This document shows positions 56,068 to 64,000 of a stretch of DNA of 64,000 bases, one piece after another. Source of the stretch: Myxococcaceae bacterium (GTDB taxonomy: Bacteria; Myxococcota; Myxococcia; Myxococcales; Myxococcaceae); assembly GCA_016926755.1 (NCBI GenBank), contig JAFGNZ010000025.1, forward strand, positions 1 to 64,000. The letters are read 5' to 3'. Numbering within the stretch: position 1 is the first letter of the stretch; each line of letters begins with the position of its first letter. The notes beneath the pieces were generated by a model. It searched no databases and was not told the origin of the DNA. It was given only the letters and a program-made list of their open reading frames with translations. A program made the position numbers and the translations under genes.

Positions 56068-57340
56068 AGCCGCGAGGCAGTGGGAGCGCCTCCGCCTGGG
56101 TGGCCAGTTCGGGGGCCGCGGCCCTGCGCGCCCGCCACGCCGTCCACAGCAGCAGCGCGGTGAAGACGAGCGCATAGGGGCGCCAGAGCAGGGCGTGGCG
56201 TGCGGCGTCCGTGCCGAGCAGGGTGTCCGAGGTGAGCACTCCGGTGAGGCCCGCCAGCACCAGCAGCGCGAGGCCTCCGCGTGTCCTTGCCTCCGCCGTG
56301 GCGAGGAGCAGCGGCCACGCCATGACGAAGTTCGCCCGCCACGCCAGCGGGGAGAGCAGCGTCACTCCGAGGCAGCAGAGGGCGAGCAGCTCGACTGGGC
56401 CGGCTCTGCTCCAGGCCACCACGGCCACGAAGAGGAGCACCGCGAGCCCCTGGGCCAGGGTGAGCGCGGAGCCGGAGGGCACAGTATCCTCGGGCAGCGC
56501 GAGGGAGAGCAGCAGCGTGGGCAGCCCCTGGGGGTTGTGCCCGAGCGCCCATGGCGGCGTGGTGCGAGCGAGGGTGTCCAGCCAGGCCCGTCCCTGGGTG
56601 AGCAGCCCGTCGAGCCCGTAGCGAGCCAGGGAAGGCACCGCGAGCAGGAGCCCCACCCCGACGCTGGCGGCGAGCACTCGCCAGTGTCGGCGCGTCAGCA
56701 GGAAGAGGGCGAGCAGCGCCGCGGGGGGCTTGAGGAGGACGGCGACGGCGAAGGCAGTGGCGGGTCCCCAGGTTCGGCCGCGCTCGGCGCCCACGGCCGC
56801 GAGGGCGAGCAGGAGCAGCATCACCCCATCCACCTGTGCGTAGAAGAGCTCGAGGTGGAGCGCGGGCAGCAGCGCCAGCGTGGCGAGCACGGGGGCCCAG
56901 GGCCAGGGGGCGCGCTCGCCGGGGCCAGGCGTGGCGCGTGAGGCGTAGCGAGCCAGGACACCCAGCGCGGCGACAGAGCCCAGGTTCCACAGGGCCGCCG
57001 CGGCTCGTGCGGGCAGCAGCGTGAAGGGGAGGAACAGCGGCGCGGTGAGGGGCGCGTACTTGAACGGCATGAAGCCGTCGCTGGCGGGATAGAGCTCCGC
57101 GCCTGCCAGGAAGCGCTCGGCGGCGAGCAGGTAGACGCGGAAGTCGAGGCCGCGCCGCGGGTGTTGCCCCAGCACCACCGCGAGCACCGCGAGCACCACC
57201 AGGAGCGCCAGGAAGGCCCGCTCCGGAGCCGAGGAGAGGGGCCGGGTCTCATATGAGGTGGCGGGCTCGGCGGAGGCCACGCCGTCTCGAGCGCTCGTCA
57301 GCGGTCCCTCCGGAGCTTCGCTGGGCGTCGGGGCGGCCAT
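56036..57340 (-). CDS. GT87-like polytopic glycosyltransferase/mannosyltransferase
   Basis: About 434 residues from ATG 57340; the longer track start is rejected. Ten or more membrane helices follow a short cytoplasmic N-terminus. The first loop has GLDFRVYLLAAERFLAGAELYP, with the Asp/Glu pair expected for a polyprenyl-phosphate-sugar-using GT-C enzyme, and GFMPFKYAPLTAPLFLP is the PF09594 (GT87) hallmark. It should transfer a sugar to a lipid or glycan on the outer face of the inner membrane. Acceptor unknown. It is 47 nt downstream of the flavoprotein gene on the same strand, so cotranscription is likely. Confidence 0.85.
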   Translation of the reverse strand: MAAPTPSEAPEGPLTSARDGVASAEPATSYETRPLSSAPERAFLALLVVLAVLAVVLGQHPRRGLDFRVYLLAAERFLAGAELYPASDGFMPFKYAPLTAPLFLPFTLLPARAAAALWNLGSVAALGVLARYASRATPGPGERAPWPWAPVLATLALLPALHLELFYAQVDGVMLLLLALAAVGAERGRTWGPATAFAVAVLLKPPAALLALFLLTRRHWRVLAASVGVGLLLAVPSLARYGLDGLLTQGRAWLDTLARTTPPWALGHNPQGLPTLLLSLALPEDTVPSGSALTLAQGLAVLLFVAVVAWSRAGPVELLALCCLGVTLLSPLAWRANFVMAWPLLLATAEARTRGGLALLVLAGLTGVLTSDTLLGTDAARHALLWRPYALVFTALLLWTAWRARRAAAPELATQAEALPLPRGFTAPTPGPRR

Positions 57341-57387
57341 GGACGGAGCATGCTCCAGGAGGCCGGGGGAGAGTTCAAGCCCGCCCT

Positions 57388-58785
57388 TCAGAGGCCATAG
57401 GCCTCCAGGAGGCGCAGCCACACTTCGCTCACCGTGGGGAAGGACGGCACGGCGTGCCAGAGCGTATCCAGGGGCACCTCGCCCGCCACGGCGATGGTGG
57501 CGGCGTGCAGCAGCTCGCCCACCTCCGGGCCCGTGAACGTCGCGCCCACGATGACCCGGCGTGACTCGTCCACCACCAGCTTCGCCGTTCCGCCCAACTG
57601 CTGCCCGAGCAGGGCCGTGCCTGCCACATCCCCCAGCGCGTACTGCACCACGCGCAGGCGCAGCCCCTGGGCGCGGGCCTGGGCCTCGGTGAGGCCCACG
57701 GACGCCACCTGCGGGTGGGTGAAGATGACCTGCGGCGTGGCTTTGGAGTCCGCCCAGGCCCGCACGTCCTTGCCCGCGATGTGGTCTCCCGCGAGCCGCG
57801 CCTGGTACTTGCCCATGTGCGTGAGCAGGTTGCGACCGTTCACGTCTCCGCAGGCGTAGAGCCATCCGCCGTCCACGCCCTTCGCGCGGAGCTGGTCGTC
57901 CACCTCTACCGGCTTGCCGGGTGTCAGCCCGACGGTCTCCAGGCCCAGCTCCTCGGTGCGCGCCATGCGGCCCATGGCCACGAGCAGCTCGTCCGCGCGG
58001 AGCGTCTCCCCCGTGGAGAGCGTCACCGTCACCTCGCCCTGTCCTCCGGGCCGCTGGACGCGGGTAGCCTGTGTGCCCAGGTGCACGGTGACGCCACTGT
58101 CGCTCAGCGCTTTCTTGATCTCCTCAGAGACGAAGGGCTCGTATCGCGAGAGCAGTCTCGGGCCGCGCTGCACGAGCGTCACCTCCGAGCCGAGTGAGCG
58201 CCACGCTTGAGCCAGCTCCACGGCCACCACGCCACCGCCGAGCACCACCAGCCTTTGTGGCACCTCCTTCGCCGCCGTGCCGCCGCGGTTGTCCCAGGGC
58301 CGCGCCTCCTTCAGTCCGGGGATGTCCGGCAGGCGGGGATGGCTGCCGGTGGCGAGTACCACCGCCTTGCGCGCCGTCAGCTCGCGAGTCCTGCCATTGC
58401 CCTCCACGCGCACGGTGCGGGGGCCGCTCAGGCGCCCGTGACCGCGTACGACGTGGATGTTCGCGCCCTCGGCCCACGCAACCTGCGAGTCATCCTTATA
58501 GCCTTGGACCATGTCATCGCGGCGCTTCAACACCTCGCGCGCGTCGAGAGGGCCCATCACCGCCTCGCGAAGTCCGGGGGTGTGGCGCGCGAGCCACTGG
58601 GCCTCGGTGGGTCGCAGGAGCGCCTTGCTGGGGATGCAGGCCCAGTAGGAGCACTCTCCACCGAGCAGCTCGCGCTCCACGAGCGCCACCGAGAGCCTGG
58701 GGTCCTTCGCCGCGGCTGCGCGCGCCGCCACGTTCTCGCCCGCGGGCCCCCCTCCAATGACCACGACATCGAAAGCTTCCGGCAT
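57388..58785 (-). CDS. FAD-dependent pyridine nucleotide-disulfide oxidoreductase
   Basis: About 465 residues from ATG 58785. The FAD site is DVVVIGGGPAGENVAARAA; the redox disulfide is GGECSYWACIPSKALLRP (C-x4-C); a second Rossmann motif is LVVLGGGVVAVELAQ; FAD site 2 is LYACGDVNGR; and the dimerisation domain has FTHPQVASVGLTEAQ. The catalytic His-Glu pair is in HAVPSFPTVSEVW. It resembles mercuric, mycothione or dihydrolipoyl dehydrogenase-type reductases. No MerR or lipoyl gene is near, so the thiol substrate is unknown. Confidence 0.9.
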   Translation of the reverse strand: MPEAFDVVVIGGGPAGENVAARAAAAKDPRLSVALVERELLGGECSYWACIPSKALLRPTEAQWLARHTPGLREAVMGPLDAREVLKRRDDMVQGYKDDSQVAWAEGANIHVVRGHGRLSGPRTVRVEGNGRTRELTARKAVVLATGSHPRLPDIPGLKEARPWDNRGGTAAKEVPQRLVVLGGGVVAVELAQAWRSLGSEVTLVQRGPRLLSRYEPFVSEEIKKALSDSGVTVHLGTQATRVQRPGGQGEVTVTLSTGETLRADELLVAMGRMARTEELGLETVGLTPGKPVEVDDQLRAKGVDGGWLYACGDVNGRNLLTHMGKYQARLAGDHIAGKDVRAWADSKATPQVIFTHPQVASVGLTEAQARAQGLRLRVVQYALGDVAGTALLGQQLGGTAKLVVDESRRVIVGATFTGPEVGELLHAATIAVAGEVPLDTLWHAVPSFPTVSEVWLRLLEAYGL

Positions 58786-59227
58786 GAGTTCCCCCGTGTC
58801 TCTCCTCCTGACTACGCCGTCGGCGGGATTGCGCCAGGGTGCGGTGGAGCATTTGAAGTGAGGGAGACAGAAGCCTCGTACTGGAGGCACGGCTTCTGTC
58901 AGCCGCAAGGCGGAGGTGCCGTCCGGCGTTGACTCGCGCGAGGTGCGGTGGCACCTTGCGCTCATTGGATCGCGCGCCCCACTTCGCGCGGCGGGAGGTG
59001 TGCCATGGGGACTGTGCTGAACGGTGTCTCGGGTCGCTCCACGCTGTCGCTCGCCTGATCGGGCGCGCTCCGCTCCCTCGCTGATGTCGAGACGAACGGG
59101 CCTGCCGCCTCCGGTGCGCGGGCGCCAGCTCGGAGCTCTGTCGAGCTGACTCGGCCGACGTGTGCCTCACGTGCTCCAACGCGGAGCCGTGGGGACTCGC
59201 GCGGCCGCACGGGAACCGTTCGTCCTC
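58786..59227. other. Divergent intergenic region with two hairpins
   Basis: These 442 bp hold no credible gene. A perfect 10-bp stem GACAGAAGCC/GGCTTCTGTC (58866-58900, loop 15 nt) and AGGTGC/GCACCT (58941-58956) are visible. They may be operators or leader hairpins for the flavoprotein or rbfA transcripts. No T tract. Confidence 0.35.
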
Positions 59228-59680
59228 ATGACTTCTTCCAAGCATCGCCGTAGCCGCGCCTCCCGAAGGGGCGCGGGTTCTTCCCTGCTGTCTTCCGAAG
59301 TCGAGTCCATCCCCGCGCGTCACCTGCGCGTGCAGTCCACCCTGTTCCAGGAGGTGTCCCGCCTCTTCCGCGGAGAACTGTCGGATCCATTGCTCGAGGG
59401 CGTCTCGGTGACGTCGCTCGAGCTGTCGCCGGACGGGCGCAACGCCCGTATCGGCTTCACCCTCCCTCCCGAGCTCGCGGACACCGGGCCCGCCCCGGTC
59501 GAGGAGGCCCTCTCGCGCGCCAGCGGCTTCATCCGCTCACAGCTCGCGCTCGGGCTGGACCTCAAGCGCGTGCCGCACCTGCGCTTCGTCTACGTGGGCG
59601 TGGCGCCACGCGGGCTCGCGGGCCCTGAACCCGGGGAGCATCCCTGGGACGAGGAGTACGAGGAAGGGGGTGAGTCATGA
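59228..59680 (+). CDS. rbfA: Ribosome-binding factor A (RbfA)-like protein
   Basis: About 150 residues from ATG 59228. After a basic N-terminus (about 30 residues) comes the RbfA KH-like pattern: RVQSTLFQEVSRLFRGELSDPLLEGVSVTSLELSPDGRNARIGFTL...VEEALSRASGFIRSQLALGLDLKRVPHLRFVYV. RbfA assists 30S maturation at the 5' end of 16S rRNA. The usual neighbours (infB, truB, nusA) are absent; instead the stop overlaps rtcB (ATGA). It may be a second RbfA paralogue devoted to an RNA-repair operon. The acidic tail EEYEEGGES is unusual. Confidence 0.75.
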   Translation: MTSSKHRRSRASRRGAGSSLLSSEVESIPARHLRVQSTLFQEVSRLFRGELSDPLLEGVSVTSLELSPDGRNARIGFTLPPELADTGPAPVEEALSRASGFIRSQLALGLDLKRVPHLRFVYVGVAPRGLAGPEPGEHPWDEEYEEGGES

Positions 59681-60834
59681 TGCCCCGCATCCTCACGAGC
59701 CCCCCTGGGGCTGTGCCCATCCTGGCCTGGGCCCGCGCGGTGCCGGCGGGCGCGGTGAAGCAGCTCCAGCACATCGCGAGCCAGCCCTACGTCGTCGAGC
59801 ACATCGCCGTCATGCCGGATGTCCACATGTCCGAGGGAGTCGCGGTGGGCACCGTCTTCGCCACCGAGCGCTTCATCGTCCCCGGAGCGCTCGGGGGGGA
59901 TCTCGGCTGCGGAGTGAGCGCGGTGCGCTTCGGCTTCCCTGCCGCCTCGCTCGACACGGCGGAGCTGACGCGCATCCTCGCCGCGTTCGCCCGCGCCATT
60001 CCGGTGGGAGACGCGGTGCACCGGGGACGCGGAGTGCCACTGCCACCCGAGCTCGAAGCCGAACGCCTCTCCACCCACCGCCTCCAGCGCGAGTGGGAGC
60101 GGCTGGCGCCGAGGCACCTCGGGACGCTTGGGGGCGGCAACCACTTCCTGGAGCTGGACCGTGACGCCGGGGGGGAGCTCTGGCTGCTCCTCCACACAGG
60201 CTCCCGGGGAGTGGGAGCCGCCATCGCCGCGCACCACCTGCGCGTGGCCCAGGCCCACGGAGAGGGCACGCTGCCCGGCCTGCGCACGGACACCCCCGAG
60301 GGCGCCGCCTGCCTGGCGGACACCGAGCTGGCGTGCCGGTTCGCCCGAGCCAACCGTGACGCGCTGCTCCAGCGTGCGGTGGAGGTGCTCACCGAGGCGC
60401 TCGGGCAGGGGCCGGAGCCGGGCTCGAGGGTGGACGTGCACCACAACCACGTCTCCGCCGAGCCCCACTTCGGCCGCACGCTGCTCATCCACCGCAAGGG
60501 AGCGGTGGGGCTTGCCTCGGGCCAGCGAGGCCTCATCCCCGGCAGCATGGGGACGGCCTCGTACCTCGTCGCAGGCAAGGGGGAGCCCCGGGCCTTCGGC
60601 TCCTGCTCGCATGGCGCCGGCCGGGTGATGACGCGCAAGGAGGCTCGGGCGCGCATCCGTCCGGCGGCGCTGGAGCACGCCTTGCGGCGCGTGGTGTTCG
60701 ACACGGGACGCACGGCGTCACTGGTCGAGGAGGCGCCGGCCGCCTACCGGGACATCACCGAGGTGCTCGAGGACGAGGAGGCGCTCGTGGCGCCGCTGCT
60801 GCGCCTCACGCCCATCGCCGTTCTCAAGGGCTGA
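59677..60834 (+). CDS. rtcB: RtcB-family tRNA/RNA-splicing ligase
   Basis: About 385 residues. Metal and active-site positions are present: Asp/Cys in GALGGDLGCGV, GGGNHF, LLHTGSRGVG, HHNHV and the guanylylated His in SCSHGAGR. The C-terminal DITEVLEDEEALVAPLLRLTPIAVLKG is typical. The length is near the short E. coli form (408). RtcB joins 2',3'-cyclic phosphate and 5'-OH RNA ends. It is translationally coupled to an RbfA-like gene, and tRNA-Gln lies 150 bp downstream, so repair of damaged tRNA or rRNA is a reasonable inference. No rtcA or rtcR is present. Confidence 0.93.
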   Translation: MMPRILTSPPGAVPILAWARAVPAGAVKQLQHIASQPYVVEHIAVMPDVHMSEGVAVGTVFATERFIVPGALGGDLGCGVSAVRFGFPAASLDTAELTRILAAFARAIPVGDAVHRGRGVPLPPELEAERLSTHRLQREWERLAPRHLGTLGGGNHFLELDRDAGGELWLLLHTGSRGVGAAIAAHHLRVAQAHGEGTLPGLRTDTPEGAACLADTELACRFARANRDALLQRAVEVLTEALGQGPEPGSRVDVHHNHVSAEPHFGRTLLIHRKGAVGLASGQRGLIPGSMGTASYLVAGKGEPRAFGSCSHGAGRVMTRKEARARIRPAALEHALRRVVFDTGRTASLVEEAPAAYRDITEVLEDEEALVAPLLRLTPIAVLKG

Positions 60835-60986
60835 GAGAGGGGCGGGCGGGCGGGGGTGTGCTCCAATGAACGCCTTGTGAGAGAGCGGGGTCAGCCCCCA
60901 CACTCCCGTCCGTCGTGATCCATGCGAGAGAAGTTCCCGCCCTGACGGGGATGGCCTACAATCCCGTCCGGAAAACGAGAACTTGC

Positions 60987-61060
60987 TGGGGCGTCGTCTA
61001 ATGGCAGGACGTCAGACTTTGAATCTGATTATCAAGGTTCGAATCCTTGCGCCCCAGCCA
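60987..61060 (+). tRNA. tRNA-Gln (UUG)
   Basis: A 74-nt cloverleaf. Acceptor TGGGGCG pairs with CGCCCCA, discriminator G, encoded CCA (61058-61060). Anticodon stem TCAGA/TCTGA with loop CTTTGAA gives anticodon TTG. The T arm has GGTTCGAATCC. The starting U of the acceptor is typical of bacterial tRNA-Gln. Confidence 0.96.
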
Positions 61061-61111
61061 CCTCGCTCTCGGGCGGTGTGTCGCTACCGCTTGTGACGCG
61101 CGCAAAGGACG

Positions 61112-61648
61112 GTGGTGCCGATGCCGCAGAAGGTCCTCCTCCTGGCCTCCGTGGGGAACGTCTCCCCCACGTTGCTGAAGGAGCTGGAGGAGCCGCTCAC
61201 CACGCACATGGGCCTCTCGGTCGTGGTGAGCAAGGTGGCCCTGCAGCGTCCGGACTACGCCTTCAACAAGGATCGCGCGCAGTACCACTGCAACGCCATC
61301 ATGCGCCGGCTGGTGACGCTCCTGGAGCCCGGGCAGTCGCTGGTGTTGGGCGTGACGGACGTGGACCTGTTCGTGCCGGACTCGGCCTTCGTCCTGGGCG
61401 AAGCGGATCGCGAGTCCCGGAGCGCGGTGGTGAGCCTGCTGCGGCTGCGCCCGGGGGCGGACGCGGACCAGCTCCGGCGCCGCGTGCAGGTGGAGGCGGT
61501 ACACCAGGCGGGACACCTGCAGGGGCTGTCCTACTGCGAGGATCCGCGCTGCGTGATGTTCCTGGCCCAGACGCCCCTGGACTGCGACCGCAAGCAGCTG
61601 GGGCTCTGTAACGTGTGCCGCAACGAGCTGGCGAAGCTCACCCGGTAG
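61112..61648 (+). CDS. Archaemetzincin-like protein with HQxxH active site (probable pseudoprotease)
   Basis: About 178 residues. It starts at GTG 61112 (AAGGA 4 nt upstream) or, less likely, ATG 61121. The archaemetzincin core HExxHxxGxxHC...CxM...CxxC is clear in layout: VEAVHQAGHLQGLSYCEDPRCVMFL...DCDRKQLGLCNVCRNEL. The catalytic Glu is Gln (HQAGH), and the third zinc His is Tyr (LSYC). The structural Cys4 site is complete. So the fold and structural zinc are kept but peptide hydrolysis should be lost. Upstream it follows tRNA-Gln by 51 nt and may share its promoter region. Function unknown. Confidence 0.85.
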   Translation: MVPMPQKVLLLASVGNVSPTLLKELEEPLTTHMGLSVVVSKVALQRPDYAFNKDRAQYHCNAIMRRLVTLLEPGQSLVLGVTDVDLFVPDSAFVLGEADRESRSAVVSLLRLRPGADADQLRRRVQVEAVHQAGHLQGLSYCEDPRCVMFLAQTPLDCDRKQLGLCNVCRNELAKLTR

Positions 61649-61749
61649 GCCTCGCTCCGCAGGGGCATTGAATGAGGCGCGCGGTTTGACGTCGATGGGG
61701 CATACCCCCAGAGTACGGGCGCCACGTTGAAGAGCGGAGCAGGGAGACT

Positions 61750-62718
61750 ATGAAGCGCATGAGTCGGATTGTCGGTGCATGGGTGCTGGCCGCGGGCCTC
61801 GCGGCGTGTGAGCCCATCGAGATCGATGATGGCGGCGGCGGTGGCGGTGGCGGTGGCGTGCTGTTCACCAAGGGCTTCGCCTTCGTGCGCGAGAACGACC
61901 AGAACGTCTACGTGGTGGACGACCTGGGCGATGCCAACAGCCCGAAGCGGCTCACCACGGCGGGCGGGGCCTCCTACCCGGCGGTGTCGCGCAACGGACG
62001 CAGCGTCGTCTTCGTGCAGCAGACAGGCTCCACCTTCGAGCTGCGCACGGTGCCCACGGATGGCAGCGCCCAGCCCTCCACGGTGTTCGCCTCCGGCGGG
62101 GCGACGTGCCCCAACTGCACCGACTTCCGCTACCCCACCTTCAACCCGGCGGGCAACGTCATCGTCTTCGCGTTCATCAACAACTCGAGCAACTTCGGGT
62201 TGGGGAGGGTGAACGCGGACGGCAGCGGCTTCCAGGCGCTCACCAATGATCCCGCCACCTCCTTCGGCGCGCCCTCCTTCTACCCGGACGGGCAGAGCGT
62301 GCTCGCGCCCGCGGGCAGCAGCAGCACCCAGCTCACCCGGCTGGAGCGGGTGAGCCTCAGCGGCGGCAGCAACCCGGTGGCCCCCAACCTGGGCAACGAG
62401 GTGCTGTGGGCGCTGAACCGGGCCGCGGTGTCACCGGATGGCCAGAAGGTGGCGCTGGACGGGCAGCTGTCCTCGGGCGGCTCGCGCATCTTCGTGGGGC
62501 CGCTGAACCCCTTCGGCCAGCTCCAGCGCGTGACCGAGCACCCGGGGGAGGCGGGCGCGAAGGACACCTTCCCGAGCTGGATGAACACCAACCAGGTGGG
62601 CTTCCTCTCCAATGCGGGGAGCACCCCGAACATCTACCGCGTCAACCTCGACGCCGCGGTGGGGCCGGGCACGCTGCTCATCCCCAGCGCCGCCGAGCCC
62701 TCCTATGGAGGCCAGTGA
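61750..62718 (+). CDS. TolB-like PD40 beta-propeller lipoprotein
   Basis: About 322 residues. The signal MKRMSRIVGAWVLAAGLAAC ends in a lipobox (LAAC). A run of nine Gly (DDGGGGGGGGGV) acts as a flexible spacer. The rest contains four or five PD40-type repeats (SYPAVSRNGRSVVFVQQ; RYPTFNPAGNVIVFAF; FGAPSFYPDGQSVLAP; NRAAVSPDGQKVALDGQ), a TolB-like propeller used as a binding scaffold. No catalytic residues. It is probably surface- or periplasm-exposed. An ankyrin protein gene follows in the same direction. Confidence 0.85.
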   Translation: MKRMSRIVGAWVLAAGLAACEPIEIDDGGGGGGGGGVLFTKGFAFVRENDQNVYVVDDLGDANSPKRLTTAGGASYPAVSRNGRSVVFVQQTGSTFELRTVPTDGSAQPSTVFASGGATCPNCTDFRYPTFNPAGNVIVFAFINNSSNFGLGRVNADGSGFQALTNDPATSFGAPSFYPDGQSVLAPAGSSSTQLTRLERVSLSGGSNPVAPNLGNEVLWALNRAAVSPDGQKVALDGQLSSGGSRIFVGPLNPFGQLQRVTEHPGEAGAKDTFPSWMNTNQVGFLSNAGSTPNIYRVNLDAAVGPGTLLIPSAAEPSYGGQ

Positions 62719-62784
62719 GCAGGCGAGCGCGGCCGCTGGCGCGCGGTGGCGGAAGGCGCGATGCTCCGGGCCTGGAGGTAGCCG

Positions 62785-63261
62785 ATGTCTCTCTTCGATG
62801 CCGTGAAGGCCGGTGATGCAGCGCGCGTGGAGGCATTGCTCGACGCGGGGGAGGACCCCAACCCCATCGGTGAGGGCGGGCGCACGGCGCTCATGGCGGC
62901 CGCGGAGGGGGGGAACCTGAGGCTCGTCCGCGCGCTGCTGGCCGCGGGCGCCGAGCCGATCCTGACGGACGATGTGGGGGAGACGGCGCTGGTGATCGCC
63001 GCCGCCCATGGCCACCCGGAGGTGTGCCAGTTGCTGATGCCCCACGCCCGCGAGGACGAGGCGGATCTGGCGCGGCAGCTGCTGAAGGGCTCCGGCAACC
63101 TCATGGAGATTCCGCCGGGCCCGCCCGAGGAGCAGCCCGCCCCGAGCGAGACGCGCCGCAAGCTCGCCTCGGCGGGGGCCTACGTCTCCAGCAAGCTCGG
63201 TGACGACGGGCCCATGAAGCGCCTGGGCCGGCTGCTGCGCTCGGAGAAGGGGCGCAAGTAG
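62785..63261 (+). CDS. Ankyrin-repeat protein
   Basis: About 158 residues. Three ankyrin repeats in the first 90 residues (SLFDAVKAGDAARVEALLDAGEDPN; GRTALMAAAEGGNLRLVRALLAAGAEPI; GETALVIAAAHGHPEVCQLLMPHA) are followed by a Pro/Glu/Ser-rich and then basic C-terminus (GRLLRSEKGRK). It has no signal peptide, so a cytosolic protein-binding adaptor is likely. The start ATG has GGAGGT upstream. Confidence 0.88.
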   Translation: MSLFDAVKAGDAARVEALLDAGEDPNPIGEGGRTALMAAAEGGNLRLVRALLAAGAEPILTDDVGETALVIAAAHGHPEVCQLLMPHAREDEADLARQLLKGSGNLMEIPPGPPEEQPAPSETRRKLASAGAYVSSKLGDDGPMKRLGRLLRSEKGRK

Positions 63262-63389
63262 GGCGCACCGGGGCACGCGCGATATGCGCGCCCCCGCCCT
63301 GCGTTCTCCTCTTGCTGGGGGTGTGCGGCTCCGGTGCCACGGGAGCGTGTGCGCAGGCCCCCTCACTGGAATTCCAGGAGGAAGTCGCC

Positions 63390-64000
63390 ATGCATGCTCG
63401 AGTTGTTCGCCAGTGCCTGTCCCTGGGCGTCCTGATGCTGCTGGCGGGCTGTGCCACGGCGCGTCATCAGGAGGCGCTGTATGAGAAGGCACACCGGCAC
63501 GTGTATGCGCAGCCCATCGAGCAGGTGTGGCCTCAGGTGGTAGCGCTCGTGGCGACGGAGGGCTACCCGCCTCGGAAGGGGGAGCAGGAGTTCATCCTCG
63601 TCACCGAGTGGCGCCAGGACACGCAGGAGTCCCGCGTGGTCAGCTCCGCCTCCCGAATCTATGCCGAGGGCCTGCGCATCGACCGCAACACCAGCAGGGT
63701 GCGCATCTTCCGGCAGACGATCTTCACCGGGAACAAGGGCGCCATGAGCGCCCGCGACAACGGCCTCGCCAACAGCCTGACGGTGGGCGCCGCGGGAGAC
63801 ATCGCGACGTTCGCCGAGGATCCCATCGCGCTGAACCACATGCTGGGAACCTCGGCGGACCACACGCCGCTCACCCGCGGCCCCAGCCAGCTCAACCGCA
63901 GCTTCAGCCGGGACGGCCAGCTGGAGTGGAAGCTGCTCCAGCGCGTGAATCACGAGGCGGCCAACGCCATCGAGGCGAGCGTCACCGCCCAGGAGCAGCA
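63390..64000 (+). CDS. Lipoprotein, unknown function (runs off window end)
   Basis: At least 203 residues from ATG 63390, with AGGAGGAAG upstream. This gene is not in the ORF track because it has no stop in the window. The signal MHARVVRQCLSLGVLMLLAGC has a good lipobox. The mature part (YEKAHRHVYAQPIEQVWPQVVALVATEGYPPRKG...) looks like a periplasmic alpha/beta domain and ends in a helical stretch with Ala/Glu. No family recognised. The 3' end lies beyond base 64,000. Confidence 0.82.
   Translation, partial: MHARVVRQCLSLGVLMLLAGCATARHQEALYEKAHRHVYAQPIEQVWPQVVALVATEGYPPRKGEQEFILVTEWRQDTQESRVVSSASRIYAEGLRIDRNTSRVRIFRQTIFTGNKGAMSARDNGLANSLTVGAAGDIATFAEDPIALNHMLGTSADHTPLTRGPSQLNRSFSRDGQLEWKLLQRVNHEAANAIEASVTAQEQ

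Noticed and set aside
61750-62718. TolB of the Tol-Pal system
   Set aside because: It is a lipoprotein with a poly-Gly spacer and no tolA/Q/R or pal neighbours. Only the propeller type is shared.

Overview
The window is GC-rich DNA whose gene content points to a myxobacterium (Myxococcota, probably suborder Cystobacterineae: Archangium, Cystobacter, Stigmatella or Hyalangium type). The reasons are several large PAS/GAF hybrid histidine kinases, an HRD/DFG Ser/Thr kinase fused to a PEGA domain, many lipoproteins, paralogous enzymes with altered catalytic residues, and very long antisense shadow ORFs. This placement is inferred from content; no database search was possible. I see no rRNA, CRISPR array, phage module or insertion sequence.

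Layout. 1-12 kb: a membrane protein and VWA protein pair, three histidine kinases, a methyltransferase and an aberrant Lgt-family membrane protein. 12.3-15.9 kb: two subtilases without signal peptides plus a small protein resembling a stand-alone I9 propeptide. 16.2-32.1 kb: a coherent lipid/ester acquisition island with a secreted lipase, a lipoprotein esterase, an outer-membrane barrel, two MFS permeases, three AMP-forming acyl-CoA ligases, an SDR, a KASIII-like protein lacking two catalytic residues, and a TetR regulator. A repeated sequence, TGAATC-N4-TTCAACTTC, occurs at four promoters in this island and overlaps the tetR start codon. 32-38 kb: an MCP, an XRE regulator, a kinase-receiver deletion fusion, small lipoprotein/TPR genes, a GNAT enzyme and a membrane protein. 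38.2-40.7 kb: gyrB. 40.7-42.8 kb: a lower-GC accessory patch with an AAA ATPase (5' frameshift) coupled to a TOPRIM/DUF4276-like ORF. 43-48 kb: a PaiB-like protein, a metallo-beta-lactamase lipoprotein, an AraC regulator and an M24 hydrolase.

48.0 kb: a candidate sRNA made of two GC-rich hairpins that display the same TCTCCTCA loop and end in a T tract. It resembles the Myxococcus Pxr type and lies between an M24 peptidase and an STPK gene. 48.2-59 kb: a frameshifted small membrane gene, the STPK, an outer-membrane protein with a metallophosphoesterase, a coiled-coil AT-hook protein, a ferritin-like diiron protein, a GT87-type glycosyltransferase and a flavoprotein disulfide reductase. 59.2-64 kb: an overlapping rbfA-rtcB pair, tRNA-Gln(UUG), an archaemetzincin with a HQxxH active site, a PD40 lipoprotein, an ankyrin protein and a lipoprotein cut by the window end.

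Two genes (near 40,786 and 48,441) carry apparent single-base losses in homopolymers, so either real decay or sequencing error should be considered.
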